Below, piece after piece: positions 7,302-14,644 of a stretch of DNA of 45,440 nucleotides. Position numbers and translations under genes: made by a program. The stretch is from the NCBI GenBank assembly GCA_002381565.1, contig DFWZ01000032.1, positions 34,217-79,656 of the forward strand, read 5' to 3'. The notes beneath the pieces were generated by a model that worked only from the letters and a program-made list of their open reading frames with translations, had not been told where the DNA came from and did no database searches. Numbering within the stretch: position 1 is the stretch's first letter; each line of letters begins with the position of its first letter. The DNA is from Gallionella sp. UBA4121. Its GTDB lineage: Bacteria; Pseudomonadota; Gammaproteobacteria; Burkholderiales; Gallionellaceae.

Positions 7302-8404
7302 TGTCGCTATGCGACGCTCCCAAAAATCGCCGCGTGGTGGTTGGCATGTCAGGCGGAGTGGACTCCTCCGTCACCGCACTGCTGCTGAAAGAACAGGGTT
7401 ATGACGTGATCGGCCTGTTCATGAAGAACTGGGAAGACGACGACAACAGCGAATATTGTTCATCACGCCAGGATTTGCTCGATGCCGTGTCGGTCGCCGA
7501 CACCATCGGCATTCCCATCGAGGCAGTAAATTTCGCAAAGGAATACAAGGATCGCGTGTTCAGCGCTTTCCTGCGCGAATATCAGGCCGGGCGCACCCCC
7601 AATCCCGACATCCTGTGCAACGCCGAAATCAAGTTCAAGGCCTTTCTCGATCATGCAGTCGGACTCGGTGCGGACACCATCGCCACAGGACACTATGCGC
7701 AGGTACGCGAGGTGAACGGCCTGTTCCAGTTGCTCAAAGCCGCCGATGACAGCAAGGATCAGAGCTACTTCCTGCACCGCCTCAATCAATCACAGTTGAG
7801 CCGCGCGATGTTCCCGCTGGGTCGTCTGCTCAAGTCCGAAGTTAGAAAAATTGCCGAACAGCATGGCTTGTGCAACCACGCCAAGAAAGACAGCACCGGC
7901 ATCTGTTTCATCGGCGAGCGTCCGTTCCGCGAATTTTTGAGCAGCTATCTACCCACCCAGCCCGGCGAGATGCGCACACCGGAAGGTCGTCTGGTCGGAA
8001 AACACATAGGCCTGTCTTTTTATACGCTGGGTCAGCGACAAGGACTAGGCATAGGCGGTGACAAGGATTCCAGCGGCCAGCCGTGGTTCGTAGCCGGCAA
8101 GGACATGACAAACAATATCCTGATCGTAGTGCAAGGTCACGACCATCCGGCGCTGCTAAGTTCCCGCCTGACAGCCCTCGATGCCCACTGGATCAGCGGC
8201 ACGGCCCCGCTGACCGACCATACTTACGCCGCCAAGACCCGCTACCGACAGGCGGACGCCCCCTGCCGCATCACGCAATTAGCAGGCGACCAGTGCGCGG
8301 TTTCGTTCGAGCAGCCGCAATGGGCGGTCACACCCGGTCAGTCAGTGGTCATGTATGAGGGCGAAGTGTGCCTGGGTGGCGCGATAATCGACGCGGGAAT
8401 TTAA
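7301..8404 (+). CDS. mnmA: tRNA-specific 2-thiouridylase MnmA
   Basis: Adds the 2-thio group to uridine-34 of tRNA-Lys, -Glu and -Gln, taking sulfur from a Tus-type relay. The PP-loop GMSGGVDSS lies at the N-terminus, ILCNAEIKF carries the first catalytic Cys, ATGHYA follows, and TGICFIGERPF carries the second Cys. I choose GTG at 7301 (367 residues, the usual length) because GAGGGAG stands 6 bases before it. The alternative ATG at 7247 overlaps the NUDIX stop, has a poor ribosome-binding site, and would add 18 residues that are mostly translation of the dispersed repeat. Confidence 0.95.
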   Translation: MSLCDAPKNRRVVVGMSGGVDSSVTALLLKEQGYDVIGLFMKNWEDDDNSEYCSSRQDLLDAVSVADTIGIPIEAVNFAKEYKDRVFSAFLREYQAGRTPNPDILCNAEIKFKAFLDHAVGLGADTIATGHYAQVREVNGLFQLLKAADDSKDQSYFLHRLNQSQLSRAMFPLGRLLKSEVRKIAEQHGLCNHAKKDSTGICFIGERPFREFLSSYLPTQPGEMRTPEGRLVGKHIGLSFYTLGQRQGLGIGGDKDSSGQPWFVAGKDMTNNILIVVQGHDHPALLSSRLTALDAHWISGTAPLTDHTYAAKTRYRQADAPCRITQLAGDQCAVSFEQPQWAVTPGQSVVMYEGEVCLGGAIIDAGI

Positions 8405-8436
8405 GCGGTAAAAGTCCAAAATTTCGAAAAACGACA

Positions 8437-8453
8437 GGCTGATCTGATCAGCC
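8437..8453 (-). terminator. possible terminator between mnmA and the rhodanese gene
   Basis: GGCTGAT, a 3-base loop and ATCAGCC form a perfect 7-bp stem in the convergent gap. On the minus strand it is followed by TGTCGTTTTTCG, a broken T-run, so it may end the rhodanese transcript. On the plus strand a C-rich stretch follows, so it is a weak terminator for mnmA. Confidence 0.45.
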
Positions 8454-8480
8454 CCCGGCCCGCGACTAGCAATAAATAAC

Positions 8481-8954
8481 TCAAAGTTGAGTTTCAGGTT
8501 TACGTTGCTCCGGGCGCAAACGCGGCGCGAGCAGTTCGTCGGCGCTATCCGCATCCAGAAGATTGCCTGCGGCCTCTTCCAGCGGCTGCTCGTAATCGTT
8601 CCAGCCGCGCACCCCTGTCTTGAGCGAGACCACGTTGCTGTAGCCCAGACGCAACAGTACGTCTGCGGCGAGTACAGAACGCTTGCCGGAGCGGCAGATC
8701 ACCACGATTTCCTGTTCGCGCCCGGCAGCCAGCAAGGGCAGCGTCTCGTCATAACCCCATTCGCAGGACTGTTCCAGCACACCCCGTGGCACGTTGATCG
8801 AACCCGGGATGCGCAGCATCTCAAATTCCGCAGGTTCGCGCACATCAAGCAGCAAGGGCCTGTTTCCGGCCGCAAGCAACCGGCTCAGATCCCACGGCAT
8901 AATCTCCTTCACACGCGTCAGCGCCTCGGCAACCAGATCATCATATCTTGGCAT
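8481..8954 (-). CDS. rhodanese-like sulfurtransferase
   Basis: A 157-residue single-domain rhodanese. LLLDVREPAEFEMLRIPGS and the active-site loop CRSGKRS (the Cys carries the persulfide) are present, followed by GYSNVVSLKTGVRGW. The last 30 residues are an acidic, Arg-containing tail outside the domain. Family members move sulfane sulfur; the partner is unknown. The location opposite mnmA, a thiolation enzyme, is suggestive but the genes are on opposite strands. There is no signal peptide, so it is cytoplasmic. It lies 57 bases downstream of the YejE-type permease and may share its transcript. Confidence 0.9.
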   Translation of the reverse strand: MPRYDDLVAEALTRVKEIMPWDLSRLLAAGNRPLLLDVREPAEFEMLRIPGSINVPRGVLEQSCEWGYDETLPLLAAGREQEIVVICRSGKRSVLAADVLLRLGYSNVVSLKTGVRGWNDYEQPLEEAAGNLLDADSADELLAPRLRPEQRKPETQL

Positions 8955-9011
8955 TACAACCTGCTCTTTCTAAAATTCCGTCATCAAATCACGTGACACC
9001 CTACAGGGCAA

Positions 9012-10400
9012 TCAAACTGGTGCCGTAGTCCGGTTCAGCCTGGGATCGAACGCATCGCGCACGCTATCTGCAAACAGATTCGCCGCCAGTACCAGCACAA
9101 GCATGAAACCGAAGGCTGAAACAAGCGCCCACCACACCATAGGCTCGCGCGCCATCTCCAGCCTGGCGCCGTTGATCATGGTGCCGAAACTGATCATCGA
9201 CGGGTCCACGCCGACACCCACGTAGGACAGCACTGCCTCGGCCAGCACCAGCGCCGAAAAATCCATCACCAGTGCAATCAGGATGATGTGCATCACGCCA
9301 GGCATGATGTGGCGCGACAGGATACGCAAGGATGACACGCCGAACGATTGCGCCGCCTGTATGTATTCCATCTCGCGCAGCTTCAGCGTTTCGCCGCGCA
9401 GCAGACGGCACAGCCCGGTCCAGCTGGTCATGCCGAGAATCAGACAGAGGAACACAAGCCGCAGATCGGCGCGGGATGCGGCCGTATCGAACCAGCCCGG
9501 ATGCGTGTCTATAGTCACCTGCATTATCAGCACCGCCGCCGCAATCAGCAGCACGCTGGGGATGGAGCTCAACACCGTGTAGATATACTGGATCACATCA
9601 TCCACCCAGCCCCTGAAGTAGCCTGCCGCAACACCCAGAAACAAGGCCAGCGGCAGCGTCACCAGCGTCGTCACCGTACCGATGATCAGACCTGTGCGTA
9701 TGCTTTTCAGCGACAGATACAGCACATCCTGGCCCACTTTATCGGTACCCAGCACATGGTACGCGCCCGCCAGATCAACGGTCATGCCGATCAGTGTCGC
9801 CATGAAGAGGCAAGCGATGATGACAGCGCGCCGCCCCTTTTTTTTGCCGGGTTCGGGCCGCAGCCCGCCCCGGAATGCGGCAATCCGGGGCCGGAATGAC
9901 GCTACTACAACGAACACCCCAGTCAGCAGCCCTGCCAGTGCGCCGATCAACGCACGCCGCATGACATCCGCGTCGCGCTGCGAAACGTCGGGTAAGTGCG
10001 ACCCGCCGTATTGCAATCTCGGATATTCGCGCACCACGCGCCCCGCAGCATCGGTGGCGCTCTCCCTGGCATACAAGGTGACGGCAAGGGGTGCTGAATA
10101 AGTCTTCTCGGTATTAAGGCGCAGCGGTTCGACCAGCTTGTCGAACACGCTGAGCACCTCGGGCGAATACGCACCGCCATCCTTCAGCACGACCCGGTAG
10201 TGCAGCGTATCGAGCAAACCCACCAGCAGAAAAAGCGACAACACCAGCAAGGAGACCATCGCCACGTCGCTCTGACCCACGCGCCGCCAGGGCAGCAACA
10301 GATGTTCATGGCGGCGTACATACCACGCCATCGCAATGCCCGCCGCCAGCAGTAAAAACACCAGCGCGTCGCTCCACAAAATGACGGGCACAAAACTCAC
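9012..10400 (-). CDS. peptide ABC transporter permease, YejE/OppC type
   Basis: Inner-membrane permease of a peptide or microcin-type importer. The N-terminal 160 residues hold two or three TM helices and a soluble segment, as in YejE. The binding-protein-dependent transport domain follows: HVLGTDKVGQDVL, five TM helices, and the EAA loop EMEYIQAAQSFGVSSLRIL that docks the ATPase. At 462 residues it is longer than OppC (about 300) because of the YejE-type N-terminus. It also carries a cytoplasmic linker (about residues 165-190) that looks like a translated dispersed repeat. It overlaps the upstream permease by 4 bases (ATGA). No ATPase gene follows. Confidence 0.9.
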   Translation of the reverse strand: MSFVPVILWSDALVFLLLAAGIAMAWYVRRHEHLLLPWRRVGQSDVAMVSLLVLSLFLLVGLLDTLHYRVVLKDGGAYSPEVLSVFDKLVEPLRLNTEKTYSAPLAVTLYARESATDAAGRVVREYPRLQYGGSHLPDVSQRDADVMRRALIGALAGLLTGVFVVVASFRPRIAAFRGGLRPEPGKKKGRRAVIIACLFMATLIGMTVDLAGAYHVLGTDKVGQDVLYLSLKSIRTGLIIGTVTTLVTLPLALFLGVAAGYFRGWVDDVIQYIYTVLSSIPSVLLIAAAVLIMQVTIDTHPGWFDTAASRADLRLVFLCLILGMTSWTGLCRLLRGETLKLREMEYIQAAQSFGVSSLRILSRHIMPGVMHIILIALVMDFSALVLAEAVLSYVGVGVDPSMISFGTMINGARLEMAREPMVWWALVSAFGFMLVLVLAANLFADSVRDAFDPRLNRTTAPV

Positions 10401-11374
10401 TGCAACCTCACTCTCGGATCAACCACCGTGTATGAAATGTCAGTCAAAATCAGGCCTGCGATATACAGCAGCGAACCTAAAAACACCATCGCCCTTACGA
10501 TAGAAAAGTCCTGGGCATTGATCGCATCTATCGTGTAGCTGCCAAGACCGGGAATGCCGAAAAACGATTCGGTGAGCAGGCTGCCCATGAACAGCAGCGG
10601 AATCACCACCACCACCCCGGTCAGGATCGGGATCATCGCGTTTTTCAACACGTGACTGAACAGCACGCGCTGCTCGGACAAGCCCTTGGCGCGCGCGGTG
10701 CGCACGTAATCACGGCCGATCTCTTCCAGGAAGATGGTGCGATACCAGCGGCTGCTAGAACCGATGCCACCGATCACGCCGATCACGACGGGCAAGACCA
10801 CAAACCTGAAGCTGTCAAACCCGCCCGCATAGCCGGAGATCGGCACCAGATGCCACAGCTTACTTACCAGGAACTGCCCGCCGATGATGTAAAACAGGCC
10901 GGAAATGGACATCAGCACCACGCACAGCGCAACCCCCGCCATATCCAGGGCAGTTGCACGGAACAGCGTCATCAGCAGCGCAAAACTGACATAGATCACC
11001 AGACCTATCAGGAAAGTCGGCAGCGCGATCGCCAGACTCGGCCCCATACGCTGCGCAATCTCGCGGGAGATACTGCGCCCGTCATCGGAATAGCCGAAAT
11101 CCAGCACGAACATGTTGACTGACTTCTGCCAGAAAATCGTATTGGTTAATTTGCCAACACCACGAGCCGCGCTGTTGACCAGCAACGGCTTGTCATACCC
11201 GCGCTGCTGCTTCCACTTTTCGATCGCCTCCGGCGTCACGCGCTTGATGCCTAACTGCATGCGCGCCATGTCGTCCGGTGTATTCACCACGAAGAACAGC
11301 GCGAAGGTGAGCAGGTTCACCCCGACAAGAATCGGAATGGCATAAAGCAGGCGGCGAATGAGATAGGCTATCAT
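10397..11374 (-). CDS. peptide ABC transporter permease, YejB/OppB type
   Basis: A 325-residue permease paired with the YejE-type gene. The N-terminal TM helix MIAYLIRRLLYAIPILVGVN is typical for OppB/YejB, then a periplasmic loop (about residues 30-120) and five TM helices with the EAA loop DYVRTARAKGLSEQRVL. The C-terminus DISYTVVDPRVRL is the family ending. Start ATG 11374; a possible promoter (11384-11411) lies so close that the message would be nearly leaderless. The lipoprotein gene for the same importer lies further upstream, separated by a gene on the opposite strand. Confidence 0.92.
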   Translation of the reverse strand: MIAYLIRRLLYAIPILVGVNLLTFALFFVVNTPDDMARMQLGIKRVTPEAIEKWKQQRGYDKPLLVNSAARGVGKLTNTIFWQKSVNMFVLDFGYSDDGRSISREIAQRMGPSLAIALPTFLIGLVIYVSFALLMTLFRATALDMAGVALCVVLMSISGLFYIIGGQFLVSKLWHLVPISGYAGGFDSFRFVVLPVVIGVIGGIGSSSRWYRTIFLEEIGRDYVRTARAKGLSEQRVLFSHVLKNAMIPILTGVVVVIPLLFMGSLLTESFFGIPGLGSYTIDAINAQDFSIVRAMVFLGSLLYIAGLILTDISYTVVDPRVRLQ

Positions 11375-11383
11375 GAAGGCGCT

Positions 11384-11411
11384 ATTGTACGGGCAAACAA
11401 CGTGTTGCCAA
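11384..11411 (-). promoter_or_regulatory. candidate promoter of the permease genes
   Basis: On the minus strand TTGGCA (11411-11406) and TACAAT (11389-11384) are separated by 16 bases. The -10 box ends 9 bases before the permease ATG, so transcription would begin within a few bases of the start codon. Confidence 0.4.
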
Positions 11412-11433
11412 ACAGGAAGACGTGGCGGAGAAT
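11405..11433 (+). promoter_or_regulatory. candidate promoter of the DUF302 gene
   Basis: TTGCCA (11405-11410) and GAGAAT (11428-11433) with a 17-base spacer. The -35 box overlaps the -35 box of the divergent permease promoter, so the two would compete for RNA polymerase. Confidence 0.4.
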
Positions 11434-11486
11434 TGCCGTGCAGCGTTTTACCCTCAGTTCAAGCTTTTTAACCAAAAGGTGATTTC

Positions 11487-11870
11487 ATGTATTACACAGT
11501 TGAAACCGACAAGTCATTCGAGCAGGCATCAGCCGACCTGGACACTGCCGTCAAACATCATGCCTTCGGTGTGCTGCACGTTCACAACATTGGCAACACG
11601 CTGCGCGGCAAGGGCGTAGCCTTCGAAGAAGAGTGTAACGTGTTCGAAGTTTGCAATCCGGGACAGGCGGCAAAAGTGCTGTCCAGCGACATGCGCCTGA
11701 ACATGGCACTGCCGTGCCGCATATCGGTTTATACGGAAAAAGGCAAAACCCGGATCGGCACGATCAGTCCGGTACAAATGCTCAGGATGCTGTCAGGGGA
11801 TGCGGCCTTATCCCAGGTTGCCAAAGAGGTTGAGGAAAAGGTTATCCTGATGATCAACGAGGCGAAATAA
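11487..11870 (+). CDS. DUF302 domain protein
   Basis: A 127-residue DUF302 protein. The family has a compact alpha-beta fold; no enzymatic function is established. The segment AVKHHAFGVLHVHNIGNTLRGKG and the ECNVFEVCNPGQAAKVL motif with conserved Cys residues are visible, followed by LPCRISVYTEKGKTRIGTI. There is no signal peptide. It starts at ATG 11487 behind AAGGTGA, a strong ribosome-binding site. Its stop overlaps the 3' end of the convergent lipoprotein gene by 17 bases, and its promoter overlaps that of the permease gene. It therefore sits physically inside the importer locus, but a shared role is not shown. Confidence 0.9.
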   Translation: MYYTVETDKSFEQASADLDTAVKHHAFGVLHVHNIGNTLRGKGVAFEEECNVFEVCNPGQAAKVLSSDMRLNMALPCRISVYTEKGKTRIGTISPVQMLRMLSGDAALSQVAKEVEEKVILMINEAK

Positions 11871-14097
11871 ACGGCACGCTGCGCGCTTCTTCGCGTTTGC
11901 GTAACGCGCGCCACATCCACACGCCGAACAGCAGCAATGCGGCAGCCCCCAGCCACAGCGGCCACAGTTGCGGCTGATTCCACCTGGCCCGGAACCGGTC
12001 GCGCGCGTTCGCATCCACACGCCAGTATTTGAGCCTGTTGTTCGCCATCACGTTGGGTTTCACGTTGTGCAACCAGCCGTGTTGCAGCACGTAATTCTTG
12101 GGATGGTAGCCCCACAACCACGGCGAGTCGTCGCGCACAATTTCCAGCATCCGCTCTATGATGGCGAGCCGCTCCGGGCTGTTTTCCATGTTTTTCATTT
12201 GCCCGAACAGGCGATCGTATTCCGGGTTGCTGTAATTGGCGGCATTCTCGCCGCCGTGGCTTACCTTGGCCTGCGCGCCGTTCAGCAAAAACAGGAAGTT
12301 TTCAGGGTCAGGATAATCGGCGTTCCACCCGTAATAGAACATCTGCGTGTCGCCACGGCGGATCTTGTCCTGGAAACGGTTGTAGTCGGTGCTGCGCACC
12401 ACCAGCTGCACGCCGATCTTGTCGAACTGCTTGCGCAGCCAGTCAAGACGTGACTTGTTGCCCACGCCACTGGCGGTGGTGTCCAGATTGATCACCAGCG
12501 GCTGACGGGTTTGTGCATCCACGCCATTCGGATAACCGGCTTCTGCAAGCAGCCGCCTCGCCTCGGCAATGGGTTTACGCCTGGGCTGCCCGTCTACCCA
12601 GTCGTACACAACAGGGTTAATCCCAGCCCTGCCGTCACGGTAGCCGAAGATGCCGGGCGGAATCGGCGATTGCGCCGCAATGCCGCGCCCGTTGGCGAAG
12701 ATGGATACGAATTCCTCAAAGTCCACCGCAATCGCAATCGCCTGCCGCAGTTTGCGCGCTCGTTCAGGGTCACAAGATGAATCACTTCGTTTGCTCCCGC
12801 TCACTTCGGGAGAGGGTTGAGGAGAGGGAGCACTCTTTGAGTTTTCACACCCTCCCCCGACCACAGGATCGAGCCAGTTGAAACCCGTGTACAGGGTGGA
12901 GGTGGCGACCGATGTGGACAGCGTGATGCCTTGTTCGCGCATCGCTTCAGACACGCTGGTCTCACCGCCGACGTTGACCTGAACCGCCTGATCAAAGCTG
13001 TCGGAACTGATGCCGGACGCATCGTAATAGCCCTGCAAAAACTTGTTCCAGTAAGGGATGGTTTCCTTTTCCAGCGTGAACACGATGCTGTCAGTCAGCG
13101 GCAACGGACGGCCCGCATCCGCCAGCAATCCTGCCTTCGCATCAGCCGCCTCGCCCTGCTCCGGATAGCGTTCGCTGTCGTAATACGGGTTTCTGGTCAG
13201 CACCATGCGCCGGTTCGGGTCGTTCTCGAACAGGTAATAAGGGCCGCTGCCTACCGGCCACCAGTCCAGCGTCAGGTTGCGCTCCTTCATACCCGCCTGC
13301 GCATAGAAGCGTTCGGCCTCCTGCGGCATCGGAGCAAAAAACGGCATCGCCAGCCAATAGGCAAACTGCGGATACTTGCCGTGGACGGTGATGCGATAAG
13401 TCGTATCATCCACCACCTGAACCCCAGGCAAGGGATAGGCATTCAGGTCGAGAAAGCCGTCCGGGTTCTTTTGCAGCGCCTGCTGCAGGGTCGCTGCATA
13501 CTCTTTCAGGCCGACGATGTATTCGCTCATCACGCCATAAATCGGCAGATGCAGCTGAGGGTGCGCCAGCCTTTTGATTTGATTAACATAATCAGCCGCC
13601 GTAACCATGCGCGTGCCGCTGTGTGCGAAGTCGCCCGGAGCATGTATGCCGCGCAGGTCGGCAGTCGTCAGATGGTCGTATTCAGGTCTTCCTTTAGCAT
13701 CTGTCGCAAAGGCCGGATGCGGCTGGTATCGCATGCCAGGTTTTATGTGGATCTCATACACGCTGAAAGCCACTTTTTCAGCAGGCGCCGTGTCCGGCAA
13801 TGGATGGCGCAGCTGATCCAGATAGGTGACCCGGGGCATCCTGCTTGCAGCCATAGGCACCAGCTGGTAGGGGCGCTTGAGGTAGTGATATTGCAGCGGC
13901 GGCGCGTAAATACTGGAGAGAAACTCGTATTCATTCTCGCTGTAGGCTTGCGCCGGATCGAGGTGCTTGGGCCGTTCGGTGAACGCGGTATAGAGTATCG
14001 AATGGCCCGCATCTGTCGCCGGATAGGGGTTATTCCACAGTCCGCCATCGCAGGCGGCAAGCAGGGTGAGCAACAGGTAGGCGACAAGGCGTTTCAT
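11854..14097 (-). CDS. peptide ABC transporter substrate-binding lipoprotein (SBP_bac_5)
   Basis: A 747-residue extracytoplasmic solute receptor of the YejA/OppA family. MKRLVAYLLLTLLAAC is a lipoprotein signal with lipobox LAAC, so the protein should be lipid-anchored at Cys16. SBP_bac_5 segments follow, among them LTRNPYYDSERYPEQGE, ARKLRQAIAIAVDFEEF and EARRLLAEAGYPNGVDA. Two features are odd. About residues 410-445 are translated from a dispersed repeat (SAPSPQPSPEVSGSKR). The C-terminus has a TM helix (LWPLWLGAAALLLFGVWMW) and a basic tail, so it may be anchored at both ends. The permease genes lie downstream, after the convergent DUF302 gene; no ATPase gene is in the window. Confidence 0.9.
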   Translation of the reverse strand: MKRLVAYLLLTLLAACDGGLWNNPYPATDAGHSILYTAFTERPKHLDPAQAYSENEYEFLSSIYAPPLQYHYLKRPYQLVPMAASRMPRVTYLDQLRHPLPDTAPAEKVAFSVYEIHIKPGMRYQPHPAFATDAKGRPEYDHLTTADLRGIHAPGDFAHSGTRMVTAADYVNQIKRLAHPQLHLPIYGVMSEYIVGLKEYAATLQQALQKNPDGFLDLNAYPLPGVQVVDDTTYRITVHGKYPQFAYWLAMPFFAPMPQEAERFYAQAGMKERNLTLDWWPVGSGPYYLFENDPNRRMVLTRNPYYDSERYPEQGEAADAKAGLLADAGRPLPLTDSIVFTLEKETIPYWNKFLQGYYDASGISSDSFDQAVQVNVGGETSVSEAMREQGITLSTSVATSTLYTGFNWLDPVVGGGCENSKSAPSPQPSPEVSGSKRSDSSCDPERARKLRQAIAIAVDFEEFVSIFANGRGIAAQSPIPPGIFGYRDGRAGINPVVYDWVDGQPRRKPIAEARRLLAEAGYPNGVDAQTRQPLVINLDTTASGVGNKSRLDWLRKQFDKIGVQLVVRSTDYNRFQDKIRRGDTQMFYYGWNADYPDPENFLFLLNGAQAKVSHGGENAANYSNPEYDRLFGQMKNMENSPERLAIIERMLEIVRDDSPWLWGYHPKNYVLQHGWLHNVKPNVMANNRLKYWRVDANARDRFRARWNQPQLWPLWLGAAALLLFGVWMWRALRKREEARSVPFISPR
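12788..12831 (-). repeat. dispersed palindromic repeat inside the substrate-binding protein gene
   Basis: On the minus strand the segment contains CTCCCTCTCCTCAACCCTCT, then CCCGAAGTGAGCGGG and AGCAAACG. CCCTCTCCC/GGGAG arms form an imperfect palindrome. It is translated in frame without a stop. The last 11 bases (GGGAGCAAACG) are identical to those of the repeat at 7291-7301. Confidence 0.7.
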
Positions 14098-14197
14098 GGC
14101 GCAAGAGTGTAGCCTAACGCCGCACCCAAGTCATTGCCATAACAACAAAAGAACAGTACAGTACAACCCTCAGCTAACTCTCTTGTCTGCGAATGCC

Positions 14198-14545
14198 ATG
14201 TTAATCTCAAACACAAGCCTTAACGCGCCAGCGAGCAGTCCGGTCGGCCAGATTGTCAGCAATGCGGCCACCCCCTTTGTTGAGAGCGCCAAGCCAGACA
14301 CGCCGCCCTCCACTGTCGTGACACTTTCTGCACAAGGACAGAAGCTGAGCCAATCCCAGACCAGCTCAAACAGTTCGAACAGCTCAAACAGCGCTGCACG
14401 ATCAAACCAGTCACAAACTTCATACCCTGTTAACAGCGTTGCAAAACAGAGTGTTCAATCTGTACCCAAGGAAGCCAACGAAGCACCCGGCATACAGTTC
14501 ATTACAGGTGAAACCCGCGGCGGACGCATCAGCACCTACGCCTGA
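14198..14545 (+). CDS. hypothetical Ser/Asn-rich small protein
   Basis: A 115-residue protein I do not recognise. It begins MLISNTSLNAPASSPVGQIV, has a VVTLSAQGQKLSQSQ segment (about residues 45-60), a low-complexity Ser/Asn/Gln stretch (SSNSSNSSNS), and ends PGIQFITGETRGGRISTYA. There is no signal peptide or TM helix. I use the ATG at 14198; the frame is open further upstream, but that part reads as non-coding and overlaps the lipoprotein gene's start region. No strong ribosome-binding site is visible. 'VTLSAQGQ'-type short proteins recur near signalling and flagellar genes in betaproteobacteria, which is only a hint. The cyclase gene follows 99 bases downstream. Confidence 0.6.
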   Translation: MLISNTSLNAPASSPVGQIVSNAATPFVESAKPDTPPSTVVTLSAQGQKLSQSQTSSNSSNSSNSAARSNQSQTSYPVNSVAKQSVQSVPKEANEAPGIQFITGETRGGRISTYA

Positions 14546-14644
14546 TACGCAAGCCAGCTGCCGCCTTCAGCATAAGAAACGGACGGGACGGATCGCAGCA
14601 GATCAGCGATTCATACTCGTTTTACGGCAGACATGGAATAGCAG

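Noticed and set aside
14340..14405. Possible tandem DNA repeat in the Ser-rich gene
   Set aside because: The repeated AGC/AAC codons give a protein-level low-complexity stretch, but the DNA copies differ and no regular unit is kept.
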